Assembly: GCA_033439265.1 (NCBI GenBank)
Contig: JAVTVX010000027.1
Location: 12,353,001-12,417,000 of the forward strand
Direction: 5' to 3'
Origin: Dillenia suffruticosa
Lineage: Eukaryota > Streptophyta > Magnoliopsida > Dilleniales > Dilleniaceae
DNA length: 64,000 nt
The notes beneath the pieces are model-generated. The model did not search any database and was not told the origin of the DNA. It worked only from the letters and a program-made list of their open reading frames with translations. The stretch's first letter is position 1; every line of letters begins with the position of its first letter. A program made the translations under genes and the position numbers. This document shows positions 48,563 through 60,929 of this stretch, in pieces.

Positions 48563-50155
48563 CTAGGGAAATTGGACTTTAGGTCTAATTTTTTTTCCTT
48601 TCTCTTTGCTGGTATCTGAAGATGATACACTTGTACTCCCAGAGGGTGATGGTGATGCTCCAAAATCTCGAATGTCAAACGGATTAATCCGGTTAAGTGA
48701 ACTGAATGAACCAAATGCCCTTGCAGGTGAACTGAATGATCCAAATGGACGTAGAGTAAATAGGTTGCTTGAGGGTTGTGGAGGAGGAGGTGATGCTCCA
48801 CTGGTTCCAGTTGCAGGATGAGAGGAAGAAGGCATACTCGGTCTCAAAGGAACTCCACCCAATTGTAAATGATCTCTAATACAGTAAATAAAATTAGTAT
48901 TTACTTACATATCATTAATCATGTTCATCAAGTCAAGGGACATTTTTAGACGCTGCTGGTGATTGTGTTGCTTGAATTCAGTGAAGTTATCTCTCATTTC
49001 TCCCATTTCCCTCCCATATCTTTCAACTTTCTGATCAAGATGATCAACTCTCTTATCAAAACGGTCAACTTTCTCATCAACACTAGAAATCTGTGTTTTC
49101 ATAGCATGCATCAATTCTAAAAGTTGATCCCACCTTACATTCTCACCGGTCTCCTCGTTCACATGATGTTCTGGTTCTAACTCGGCTTCCAAATTCACTT
49201 CATCCATATTCATTTCCACGTTCACTTCATCCACTTCATCCACATTCATTTCTGTGCCCATTGTCTCACCCTCTCCCCTATTTTCTAAACCTCTTTTTTT
49301 TTCTTTTTTTTTTTTAGATTCATCCGGATACCATTCTCATAAATCCAATAAGCTCTCGCCAATGTTTTATGATTTATACAATTTTTAAAATTTAATTTTA
49401 AATTTATTTCATTCCTCAAACTTATTCATTTGATTCTTAAAATACCTCTTATTACACTACAAAATGATAAATTTGAATTTGAATCTCTTATGGATATCAT
49501 AAAATAGGGAAGTAAGAAATGCAAAGCAAGATTTTGTTTTTCAATAATACGTGCCATTAGCCAAAAATCTTCTTGAGTAATGGATATATAATTATCTCCT
49601 CGTGGCTTAATAACATGTACTATTAATAAATGAAGAATTCTTTCATGCAAATTTAAATTTGCTGTATTTTTACTAAAACTCTCTAAACTATTATTATTAA
49701 AAACAATTTGAGCGTCCGTTAACACATCACTTTTCAAATATGGAGCACATTTTTCATAATCCACCCATGGAAGATGACACTCTGTACATATTATTTTTGG
49801 GTTAATTTCAATTTTTTTCCATCAAAATAGGTTTAAAAACAACACAAATTAATTTCACCATCAATATCAATAAAATACTCACTATTAATTTTTTTCATAT
49901 TATTATAAAAAATTTTCACAACATTTTCATAATTTTTTTTGGATTGAGAATCCAACGAGGGCATAATTCTTTTAAAAAACTTCCGAACTTAAAATCTATA
50001 CTCTCCAAATTTTCCCAATCTATTAAACGACCAACACTAATATTCCGATTAGAAAATACCTTGTCAAATTCTTTGCTTCTTTTAAGAGATGGAAACTCCC
50101 TTCTATTATATTGCTCCGATTCCCTCATAATTTGTTTTGCGTTCCGGGAGCCCAT
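48563..50155 (-). pseudogene. Putative plant transposon protein-like gene (Transposase_32-type) in CACTA B
   Basis: Minus strand. The start at 50155 gives MGSRNAKQIMRESEQYNRRE, basic, followed by IDWENLESIDFKFGSFLKEL. After frame breaks, 49790-49426 encodes CHLPWVDYEKCAPYLKSD and LHERILHLLIVHVIKPRGDN, then FWLMARIIEKQNLALHFLLP. This resembles the conserved part of proteins annotated 'putative plant transposon protein'. The exon 49261-48905 is acidic and then coiled-coil (heptads in SVDEKVDRFDKRVDHLDQKV), ending at a GTAAGT donor. It is followed after a short intron by a Ser/Pro-rich tail (48862-48563). The family function is unknown; the assignment rests on pattern memory. Several stops and a frameshift near 49440-49260 show decay. 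Confidence 0.55.
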
Positions 50156-50916
50156 TTCTATGTAAGTAAATGTGAAAAGTGAGAAGGGTAAGAAGAAGAA
50201 GAAGGAGAAGAGGCATGAGAGAACAAGAAAGTGAGAGTTTGATGATGATAAAAATTTGCGTAAGAAAGATAATTGTTATATTTGTGAGTGAGTGAGAGAG
50301 ATAGTGTGAAAAAAGTATTGTGGGCAAGAAATTTCCAAATAATAATACGATGCATGAAGTTTTATTATTGTTTTTTTGTTTCTTTTTGTGAAAGGTCAAA
50401 ATTTGCTTGAAGCAATTTTTTTTCTTTTGTTTGTTTTGTAAATGGTCAAAAACAATGTTCAGAATCAACTTTTATTTTTTTGTTTGTTTCAGGATCGCAT
50501 GTGAACACTAAATATGAATATGAATATGAATATGAATATGAATAGTTTCTATGTTGTCCAAATATGTACCTATAGCTATAGATTAGGTTTTTGTTTGCAT
50601 ATGCAAGTGAACTTCTTAGGTTGTTTGCATATGGCATGCAAGTGAACTTCCTATAGATTAGAGGTTTTTGTTTGCATATGGCATGTGAACTTCATACGTA
50701 AATGTTAAATGTAAAATGAATAGTCTTTTTGCGAACATGTGTAGTCAAGGTGTAACTTCATTAACATACCATAAATAATATATATAGTATATATACCATA
50801 TATAATATATATAAGAATATAGAATATATATATATATATACAATTTTTTGGTTTATCCAAAACTCTTAGATTACTAATAATACATTCTTTAAATTAATAA
50901 TTAAATTATTATCCTC

Positions 50917-50959
<43 letters not shown>

Positions 50960-51662
50960 TTTATGTAATTAGATTTATATCTATATTTAATTAATTTATA
51001 ATGTAGAATTATTTTATAATCTCATTCAAAATGGTATTATATAATTATATATATTAGCCGACTATATAAAAGTAGTAAGTAGTAAATAGTATGTAGTAAG
51101 TAATAGTAAGTGTAGTAGTGGTGGCTGGTAAACTGGTAAGCAGCAATAGTAGTAAGTAATAATAAATAGTAAACCGTAGTAACTAGTCATGACTAGTAAG
51201 AAAGTAAGCAAGCATAAGCAGTGACAATGGGCACTAACCGGTGGTAATTGGATAGAAAGCAGTGGTAACGTATGGTAATCGGATAGAAAGCAGTGGTAAT
51301 TGGATAGAAAGCAGTGGTAACATTGATAGAGTTTTAAATCCAATGGTTGGTTTTGTTGTTGGGAGTTTTAAATCCAATTGTTGGGTTTTGTTATCGGGAG
51401 TTTCTAATTTTGCAGGCTATTGTCTTTCAGGTAACATCAACATAATATCCAACGAGTAAAATTATCTCAAATTACTACATTTGATCTAACGGTGGGAACA
51501 TAACATTTTAACATTTTATTTTTAAAAAACTTTTAAGAACGAAGAAAAAAGAAGAAAGAAGAAAGAAGAAAGAAGAACTGCTTGCTTTGCTTCGTTGCTA
51601 TTGTGATTGAGAAGAAAATTTCCACGGTAGATTTAAAAAAAAAAACAAAAAACAAAGGAAAA
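50156..51662. promoter_or_regulatory. Divergent intergenic region between the plant-transposon-protein gene and the Ulp1-like gene
   Basis: About 1.5 kb between two divergently oriented genes, so both promoters should be here. Simple repeats dominate: (GAATAT)n at 50512-50544, TA-rich 50775-50845, (ATT)n at 50920-50957, AGTAGTAAGTAGTAAATAGT-like strings at 51070-51180, a triple repeat of GGATAGAAAGCAGTGGTAA at 51251-51320, and GAAGAAA repeats at 51540-51576. No further gene is seen. Confidence 0.45.
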
Positions 51663-54600
51663 ATGAAAGACATCAAGAAGGCATTCGAGAAAATGTGAGA
51701 TAAGTTTTAATTTTAGGTTAATTAAGTTATAATTTTAGTTAGTTTTTACAAATTTTTCAAAATTTTTTAAATTTATATTAGTTTATTTTTATGTGATTTA
51801 TGATTTTAAATGTAAACAAAATTTTAATTTAAATTATTTTTGAATTTCTTTTTCATATTGTCAGAAAGGAGTCCAAGAAGAAAATCACAAGTCACTTGCT
51901 TCTGATAACTGTTAGTTATTATTATTATTATTATTATTATTATTTTGACTATGTATATTTTGAATTTAATAAAGTTTTGAATGCAAGTTTTTATAAATGT
52001 GATTTTTTTAATAGACATGGGAGGAGGAGGAAAGCGACATGTATGAAACAACATTGATTGGTATAAGGGTAAAGACCATGATACCGATTCAAACGAGGTG
52101 CTCTCCTAAGCAAGTAAAAGAGTTATTTTCTACCCTTACCGATGATATGAAAGTTATAGTTAAAAATATGAGATTCGGTAATCTTTTGAAACTTAGTTGT
52201 GATACACTGAGTCGAAAATTATGTGAAGAATTGATAATGAGGTTTGAACCTATAGAAAAATGTCTTTCTATTTGTTTAAACCAGAAATTTAAGCTCACAG
52301 TCGAAGATGTGGGCCAAATGTTAGGAATCCCTTATAAAGGACGGAATGTTTTGGATTGTTCATCTACTGTATCCTTGGAGATGAGAAAAAACTTTTCAAA
52401 ACTTAAGCATAGTCAATTAAAACTATATATGCAAGAGATGCAGATGGAAGATGCCTCCTGCTCTCTGAAGTTTAGGCGATACTTTCTTTTATTTTTGCTT
52501 GGATATTTTTTAAATCCCATAACAAACGTTTATCAAGACACCTCGGTGTTACTATTGGTGTGGAGCATGCTCAGCAATATAATTGGGCTAAATTTGTCTT
52601 ACAATGGTTAGCTGATGAAATCTATCAATTCAAAGGTCTTATAAATAATGGAAGAGAGGAGGAAGAGAGGAAAAAAAAGGAATCGGTGGTTGTTTATTTT
52701 TACTTATGGTAAGTTTTTAATATAATTTAATTCATTTTTTATAAATATTATAATTTAGTTTTAATAAATATATCCATAATAATAATAATATTGATCTTGT
52801 GCACATAGATATTTTATTTTGAGAATATAAAAGTTGGTGATTTAGGAGGACAAATAACGAAACAACCTATTCAGTATTGGACGAAAAATTGCGTAAATCG
52901 AAGAGTGGGATTCGAACGTGGAAATATAAGTTAAGTTTATATTGTATTGTGTGAAATCTGAACTTTATATTTGTTTAGAATAGTATGTAATTTGAGTTAT
53001 TTACTGTAGGGTTTATTGTCTAATGTGAAAAAATTTATTGCAAAATCTATTGAAACTGTTGAAACTATTGAAAAAGTTGAAGTGACTGGAGCAAAAATAA
53101 AAAGGGTAAAATTACAAATATTACTATCTCACCACAGTGTAGTTACTTACCAATTAGTTACTCTATGATATCAATTTTGCAGAAAATTGGAATAAAATAG
53201 GAAATTAAATTTTTTGCATGAGTCAATTCGAATTCACTCAAATCTACTATAACTCCAGTCTGATTTTTTGTGCAAACTCTCTGAATATGATGATGATGAG
53301 GAAGAAGACACGAAGGGTAAGGACAGTCATTTTAATTTTAATGAGGATGAGCAGCACCAGCAGCACCAGCAGAAAGGCCAAGATGGTTTGGAGGATAGTT
53401 TGGAGAATAAAAGGTATGAGGATAAAGAGTCGGAGGAGCCTGAAGATAAGCCGGGATCTGATGACATTGAATTATATAGAGTTGTGAATACATTAACTGA
53501 AATGAAGGATAAGGATACAACACTTTCTATAGTTTCTAACTTTCCCTTTCCCTTTACTAGTTCTAAGATTTTTTCTGATGAAAAAGAAAAGATTTGACTT
53601 TTTTATGGACGAAAAGCTATGAAAAATAATGAGAGGTAAGAGTGTTATAATCGTTCTCATTTGTTATTATTGTGATATATGTTACTAAATCTAATTTTTT
53701 TGATAATTGGTAGAATAATTTTATGTAATATTGATGGATGCTACATGAGCTGGAGCGATGGTTATGAATTGGTACCACCTCATTGGATTGATACATTGAT
53801 ATGAATTTATCGATTTTTACTTTCTAATATTATGATCGCATAATTATGATTATAATTATATAATATTATGTTTGCAGACTATGGATTGCTACATACGTTT
53901 ACTTAACATCACCTACTGCACTTTCTCTAGATGTGTTTTGCCATTATGGTTTCCTGTAAGTATTGTTTATATTTTCATCTTCTTTGATTTCCTCAACACC
54001 TAAGTGTCAATTGCCACCATAGTTTCATTCTACTAGACCACTTATTATATTCATATACACATTGCATTATTTTCTTTTCTCATGTATGCATGCACTAATC
54101 ATAGTTGTTTCTAATGTAGATGTCTATCGTTTCTGTATGTGACAATCAAAATAACTGGAATATTTTGATGATTGATAATTGTTTGTCTGAGGAAGTACTT
54201 AGATTCGACTATCGATTGTGTAACCAAGTGAGTACTTTAACATTAACATTAGACACTATTATACATTTTGTTAATTGGGCATATATTAATATATTATTTT
54301 TTTTTAGGTTTTCGTCTCTGTTCTTTTCAAGAAACATTGGTTTTGTTATGCTTTATACAATCAAATTATGTACTACCTAGACTCCAATTATAGAGGTCAT
54401 GAAGATATTAACTTCCAAACTTTCATGGTAATTATTACTTAATATATTTAAATATCAAATTTTATTCAATTATAAATTATAATATTTTCCTTAATTTTCA
54501 AAAAAATTGTATTGAAAGGATTTATGAAATTCTCTCCATATTTCCAACATTGTTCGTGTTGAAATTTCATAGCAGCCTAACACGTAAGTTGGATACAATT

Positions 54601-54972
54601 TATTATATAATTTTGATTTTATGATAATGCATACCTAAAATAATTTTTATATATCAGAAATGATTGCAAAATATTTGTTATGAGATTTTTGGAAATATGA
54701 GAACGGGGAATGTTTTTAAGTACACCAAGTCAAGAAGTATGTTCTCTCACACCTTATTTCAATTTTGGATTGTATTTGTATTAAAATTATTAATTGTTTC
54801 ATTTTATTTTATGCAGGATCTTAATTTCTTGAGAAAAAAATATTTTCTCAAACTTCTAATATCTGATCATAATACGGTCTATGCGGAGATGATATCCAAC
54901 ATGAGGATGGACACCGAGGAAACAAAGAAATCAAGCTTGAGGAATTCAGACAAAAGTGCAAAGAAAAAATGA
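51663..54972 (+). pseudogene. Ulp1-like (C48 family) cysteine protease gene with introns, degenerate
   Basis: The family cleaves SUMO-like proteins from targets; plant transposons often carry captured relatives. Exon pieces: 51663-51696 (MKDIKKAFEKM), about 51870-51909, 52015-52683 (RFGNLLKLSCDTLSRKLCEE; LTVEDVGQMLGIPYKGRNV; after a frameshift near 52560, YNWAKFVLQWLADEIYQFK), about 52811-52930, about 53013-53105, and an acidic Gln/Glu-rich part 53268-53597. The protease domain is spread over 53713-53812 (LVPPHWID), 54120-54227, 54308-54427 (KKHWFCYAL with His codon 54335-54337; YYLDS with Asp codon 54380-54382), 54520-54582, and 54659 onward (NDCKIFVMRF with Cys codon 54665-54667). The last exon, 54823-54972, ends basic. 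Catalytic Cys, His and Asp survive, but the usual Gly after Cys is Lys and a frameshift follows. Exon borders are approximate. Confidence 0.75.
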
Positions 54973-56755
54973 AAGAAAAGAAAAAAGAAAATTTGTTAAA
55001 AAATTATAAAATTATTATATAAGAACTCATTATAAATCCAATTTTTCTCTTCTTAGCACTAAATTTATTATATTTTTTATTAGTTGTTTACTAATTAACA
55101 CTTACTTTTGTATCGGAAATTATCATTGTTTACTACTTATTACCACTCCCGCCCACTTACATGTATCACTCAAAATCATTAGTTACTACCAACTTTTTTA
55201 TCACTAACTTATTATTATTTCATGAACATTATCTTTTCTATTATTTGTTTGTTTGTATCAAAAGAACAAAATTTTCTAATAAAATTATTTTTTTATATTA
55301 CATTTTATTTGTATTTTTTAATTTGGCTATTTGTTTTTTATTATTTCTAATCAACTCCCACCCTTTTTTCATATCAGTTTCTTATTCAACTTTTCATTAT
55401 TTATAATTGATTACAACAATATATATTTTTTAGATGATTTTGAATTAAACATATAGTTTTTTTACTATTTTAATTAATTTATTTATGAAATAGTTTATAT
55501 AAATTCTATTTGTTACTACAATTTGAAATAAAATGATAAAATTTTTTAAGTTTGATCAAATTTTGATTTTGATTGTCTAAAATTAATTAATTGTTTGTAT
55601 CAAAAAAATAATTAATATTGATAATTAATATATTATTATCATCATTCCACCAATAGATTTCTCACATTCCTCCATTTTGTAATAGTGGAAAAAAAAGGAA
55701 TAAAAAAACTTGTAATAGTGGAAAAAAAAGAAAGGTGAAGGGTGAAGAAAAAACCTAAAAAAAAAACAGAAAGTAAAAAAAAAAGGAAAAAGAAAAAGAA
55801 CAAAAAAAAAGTTAAAAAAACATAAGGGTAAAAAAAAGTAAAAAAAAAAAGCAAAAAAAGATAAATATGTAAAAAAAAAGAAGTAAAAAAAAAAAAAGAA
55901 AGAAAGAAGAAACCAAAAAAGAAAAAAAAAACCCGTGGTTGCAACCGCATGCCCATGCCCCGCCCAAGCAAGGGCGCGCCCTGCTTTATTTTTCATGCAA
56001 AAAAGGCATTTTTCATATAAAAATGGCAATACGGAGATTTGAATCTGTTCTCTACATTTAGAAACTTGACATGTCAACTACTATGTCACAACTTGCCACG
56101 TGTTACTCTTTGGTTTTTTTTTTTAGTCTCTACCTTTCACTGAGTTATTAATAAAAATACATCACCGGTTGCCAAAATGCCATAGCGGAAAAAAAAAGCA
56201 GCCCAGAGTTTTCTCTCTATTTTTTTTTCTTTTTTTTTTCTCTCAACCTTCCACACTTTTTTTTTCTTATTTCTTTTTTTCTATACAAAAATATTTAAAT
56301 TTTTTAAATTATTAATATAAGAGAATTTAAATTAAAATTAACTAACATATATTCTCCAATAATTTATAATTTATAATAATATATACAGTAGTATTATTAG
56401 AAAATGGTATTTTTTATAAATTTTTTATACAGACTTATTCCAAATTATTACCACTACTTATAGCATATTATAATATCTTACCACTACTTATTGGTTATCA
56501 GTTATTACCATTACTTATTATCATGAGTTATACTATGTTATAAAATCTTACCACTATTTACTTATTATCATGATATAACATCTTACCATTATTTATCATA
56601 AGTTATAACATCACATGTTATTACAACACGTTATCATAAATTATCCTCTCTTACATTAATTTTAAAATTTTAAACTGTTACTAAAAATTATATAAATATA
56701 TATAGACTAAAAACCATTAGAATTAGAATTGTATATAACATTTACAAAATCAAGT
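54973..56755. other. Low-complexity spacer in the right part of CACTA B
   Basis: AT-rich, with poly-A/AAAAG runs at 55680-55930 that create meaningless Phe/Leu-rich open frames on the minus strand. A small GC island at about 55934-55985 holds CGTGGTTGCAACCGCATGCC and CCCCGCCC strings related to the repeat at 48035-48370. TTACCACTACTTATTGGTTA-type strings recur at 56440-56640. No gene is seen. Confidence 0.5.
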
Positions 56756-57092
56756 TATCATAATTATAGATTTATACACGGTATTGTTAAATAGATCCAA
56801 TAGATCTTAAAAAAGAGTCATTTACAGATTTTTTTCAAACCGTTTCTAAAAATGTTATATTTACCAATGACAAATAATAGTTATCAGAAATTGAATATCA
56901 TTTTTACTGACGAGTGTGTTAACTTTATTCACGGTCGATAAACTTTTCTTAATGTTATAATTTATAATATTGAAATATGTGTATATTTTTCTACGGTTTT
57001 GTAAAAACCGTCGGTATAGGTAAGAAAAAATCGTCGTTAAAGGTTACCGTTAATAAAAGTTACCATCAGTATGGGTATTTAATTTTATAGTG
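56756..57092. repeat. Right subterminal region and terminus of CACTA B
   Basis: Contains ACGGTCGATAAACTTTTC, ACGGTTTTGTAAAAACCGTC (inverted half-sites) and CGTCGTTAAAGGTTACCGTT. These are related to the AAACCGTATGG and AAAACCGTCGAG motifs next to the left terminus (29060-29110). The terminus read from 57092 leftward is CACTATAAAATTAAATACCC. Confidence 0.65.
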
Positions 57093-57887
57093 TTGATCTA
57101 TTGTGATTATATCTTGGCAATAATAATATTGAAAAAGGACGATACACTTATTGTCAATTGCAATTTTCAACCGTTGATTTGCTGGATAATTGGATGTGTA
57201 ATAAGTCCAAATTATTGAACCAAAATTTCTGTTTATTTTCAATCCAAAATCATTTTAACATATTTATCAGCTTATTGTATGGGGGTGCCGACTACAAAAG
57301 GTGTACAATGGTAGAGTCGCCCCTCTAAAATTGCCCTCCCATATTGTTCTTTGTTTTGTTTTGGTTGTGTAGGTTTTTATCCTTGTTTTATTGGTTTTCT
57401 TCCCCCTCCCTCTTGCGCGCTGTATTTCTATGACTTTATCCTAGCCTTTTGTTTTGTTTTTTTGTTTTTTTGTTTTTTTGGTAGGTGATGTTGCTGTCGT
57501 TGGGTTTGTTTTTAGTTGGTGGTTGTAATCTATGATGCTGGATTCGACAAATTTTTTGCTTATATCTGATTAAAAAGAGGGGCACGTTACAACGTCTGGA
57601 GACATCTACATACACTATCATAGTACCAAATATAAAGAGACGTCTTTCTACGAGGGGCCACAACATTTATCTCATCAACTCTCTTGAAAAAGAAACAACA
57701 TGAACACTTGAATCAAAAAGTAGTCAAATATTAACGCATTGCCGGATAACGATAATAACTGCCAGAACGCACAGTACCTTGAAAGCTTTCGGTAGAGGAA
57801 GTTAGGAGGAGGGACCTTTAAAGATGAGAAAGAGAAACTCAAAGGATGGTGTAGTTGCCATCGAAGCACCACTCACACACACACACA

Positions 57888-57961
<74 letters not shown>

Positions 57962-59272
57962 GTGGTCCCTTAACTTCATTTTGGAGGTGTGTGTGTGCCC
58001 GATGTCAAGTTGACAAAGATATACTTGACCACACCTCTTGTGAATCCTTTCTATGGTCCTACCATGCTTGTATCTTCTTCTCCTAGTGCTCCCTCCACTA
58101 TGCGTCGCCTTTCACCAGCTATATCCTCTTCCCTAAATTCCTTTTAGTGAATGTATTTGGCTATTCTTTCCTCCTCTATTTGATGGTGAACAATAACAGC
58201 AAATTGCATTCATATATACATATATAATATGCTCATATACATATATCTTTTTCACAGTGAATGCGGACCTCATAATACTTAAAAACAAGGTTCATAATAT
58301 CTCGACTCTTTGAATTTCTCATTTGTTCTTCAAACTCCATATCTTGTGTTTGGATTTGGAAAGCGATCCAAAAAAAAAACTAAAGCCTCACATTCCTTGG
58401 ACTCCATTATAAGAAACATCACGAAAAGTTCAAATAATATATGTATTTTTAATGTGTTAAATTATTTGATCTAATTAATGAAAATTACTTGTTTCGCATA
58501 TGGTCAGATCATCTTGGAGTTGTAAGAAATATCATGATCATTTGATGCGAGTTTACCTTAAGTAAACTATCGAACTCAATCTGAGAACCAACAAATCAGT
58601 ATTGTGGAGATTCTCAAAGTGAGTAATGCCTAAATAAGGTAAGCGGGTAGCTTCACCATCTTGCTAGGGGGAAAAAGAAATGAAATTTGCTCATATTAAT
58701 TGCTTATTAATTCCTAACTAAGAGACATAGATATAAGTACCCAAATTTCACTTGAAATAAAAATATTTTGCATTGGCAGCCAATGGATTCCTAGAATCCA
58801 GAGAGCACCATGCCCTTGATTTTCAACTGATGCGCGTGATATGTCTGGTTAGCTAATTTTAGGCATTTACAAAAAATATATACATAGAAAACTTCACATG
58901 ATGAGTTGGTAGCATAATTGGTTGTATGTGATTTTTTATAATTTTAGTAAGTATTGATAGTTATAAAGGTCATGATTATCATATTGTTATATAACCATAA
59001 TCATTTCTTATAAAACAGTATAATAAAATGATCGGTAACTATTAAATAATAATATAATAATCTTAATTTTCTCATCAATACAATAAAAGTGTAGAAAATC
59101 TCTAATTTACTTTTCTCCATAAATTTGATTGAAACTTTATAAAAAAGTAAATATAAAATCAAAAAGAAGGGAGTCTTTTATTTTGTAACATCTCATCTGT
59201 GCACTTTTCGGTCTAAGCAACGTCGTCATCCCTTCCAAAGTCCAAACCAACCCCCACAATCTTTTCTTGATT
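57093..59272. other. Spacer with long (AC)n(CT)n microsatellite
   Basis: No gene is recognised. An (AC)n run (57873-57890) passes into a 70-bp (CT)n tract (57890-57959). The sequence is less repetitive than its surroundings and may be low-copy DNA. The short open frames at 57436-57872 have no domain I know. Confidence 0.5.
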
Positions 59273-59783
59273 TGTTACCGATGGATTTTTAGGATTTTCA
59301 TGTAGCGGAAGTATATAATAATTTTCGAAAAATAAAATAAATCGGGTTTAGGGTATCTCAATTCGTAAAATCTTCAAGTGGCACGCTCCTTGATCCGATT
59401 TCACAATCGGGATGGTGATCACGAGGTTAGTCGAATCACCACCACAGTGTCACAACGCCTCAACCCTCATGTCCGTTGAATCGTTTGACGTTGGGAGATT
59501 TTCCTACTCGAAAATCTCCATCCCTCTCTCTATTTTCTCTCTCTGTGGAGAATTCTTTGAAACCTTAGCTATCTTCCCTCATCATGGTTACTGTTCACGC
59601 CACAAGGAAGGAGAAGGAGACTTTCCTCCATTGTTCCCTCTCACAGAAGGAAGGTAAGACCAATTTCACTTAATTGGTGGGGGGTTACCAAAATGCATGG
59701 TTATTGTTGGTAAGTAATAATGGGAGTTACCCCATTATCTCATTCTTACCAAAATGCCCCACAATGGGCATAAATAACCTACA
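59273..59783 (-). repeat. 3' LTR of copia element IV (inferred limits)
   Basis: In plus coordinates TGTTACCGATGGATTTTTAG at the left and ATAACCTACA at the right, so in sense direction it begins TGTAGGTTATTT and ends GGTAACA. The 511-bp length is usual for copia. Limits were set from the TG...CA ends and the adjoining purine tract, without the partner LTR. Confidence 0.65.
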
Positions 59784-59794
59784 TCTCCCACTTG
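59784..59794 (-). other. Polypurine tract of copia element IV
   Basis: In sense direction CAAGTGGGAGA lies just before the LTR. AAGTGGGAG is the typical purine tract of plant copia elements. Confidence 0.75.
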
Positions 59795-60929
59795 CACATT
59801 AGGGCATTTCACTTCCGTCAGTCACAAGATCGCAACTCATGCAATCTATCGCATTACCCTACTGGACTTTCATACTGGATTGGGCGTCGTGCGACCGGCG
59901 AGTACACCTGCAAGCAAAGACTTCTCGATACACCTGTTAGGATGATCGAGTAGTCACTGTTAGTATAAAAATAACTCGCTATACCCCAGACTCAATGCAT
60001 TTACATCCATCGAGCCACTTTCCTCATCGAAAGTGATCCCCAATCAATTTACTCGACTATGTATTCATTATTATGTTTGAATCCCAACATGGATTAACAC
60101 AATAGGTCGACTTATGAATACATGACAATGATGTAATGTCTATTGGTCTTCCTTTTCCCAAACTCGAATCTATCGGTTTCAATTCAGTTGCTTTCCTAGA
60201 CCTGCCCCTTAGACCTCAATTTATCTTCCGGGCCATAGGTAAACAGACTAAAGTAGTAACACTGAACCAAAACTTCTAGAGACAGTCGAAAGTAACAAGA
60301 GTATAAGAGATCCCACCCAATGGATCTCAGGTCTCACACAGTGGGAACGGGGATCAAGATCAAACTATCGTCTCAAATAATAGCTCCCACTGTCCCATGG
60401 TTATCTCATCACACGTGGTATGAAACACATGCCACAGTGTTATTCCCCCATTTCTCAAAGGGCATATGTCAGATTTCTCTAACATTGTACAGGTACGGGA
60501 CTCAGTCTACACATAAGACTTTACCCAGAGATCTCAGAGAGAGCATCTCAGAGACAATATCACTAATCGCAGGTGATATCTGAGATCTCAAATCTGGCTA
60601 TTTACAGGCAACATGGATGTGGGTATTTCCATGTCGGTCATATCGCATATGACCTCATCCTGAACACATATCAGGGCAACTTATATTCTAGTAGGGCTAC
60701 TCTCAAAGCCTCTTACGACTAGAATCTGTCTCATCTCCGCTCACTCAAAGTCGGAGGTGGTCACTCGTGTGAGAGAGTCGATCACGCCTGCCTGACACAT
60801 CTTTTATCACAAGATCATAATATATGACAATAAATGATGCATGAAATAAATATGTGACCCAATAATGCATACATGTCATATATTAAAATAAACATCTAAA
60901 ACAGTATATAAGGAGAAATGTTAAAGTAC
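59795..60929 (-). other. Long 3' untranslated region of copia element IV
   Basis: About 1.1 kb between the end of RNase H and the purine tract. It is rich in ATCTCA/GAGATCTCAG and CATATCGCATATGACC strings, with no coding homology that I recognise. Confidence 0.5.

Larger units (their letters stand above)
29025..57092 (-). mobile_element. Giant CACTA (En/Spm) transposon B, about 28 kb, with nested retrotransposon III
   Basis: The left end reads CACTACAAAATAAATGTTCT; the right end on the other strand reads CACTATAAAATTAAATACCC. Both are followed by ATGGTAA about 25-35 bp in. Flanking triplets are TTA (left) and TTG (right), consistent with a 3-bp target duplication with one change. Inside, TnpA-like, tnp2/DUF4218/DUF4216 and plant-transposon-protein genes run on the minus strand and a Ulp1-like gene on the plus strand, all damaged. 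Without nested element III the transposon is about 17.2 kb. The termini were matched by eye; the gene content independently supports CACTA identity. Confidence 0.75.

Noticed and set aside
55625..56077. 150-codon Phe-rich minus-strand frame
   Set aside because: Translation of poly-A/AAAAG low-complexity DNA.
57675..57872. Possible first exon of a host gene reading leftward from the (CT)n tract
   Set aside because: Only a short Leu/Phe-rich peptide, with no domain or convincing splice partner.
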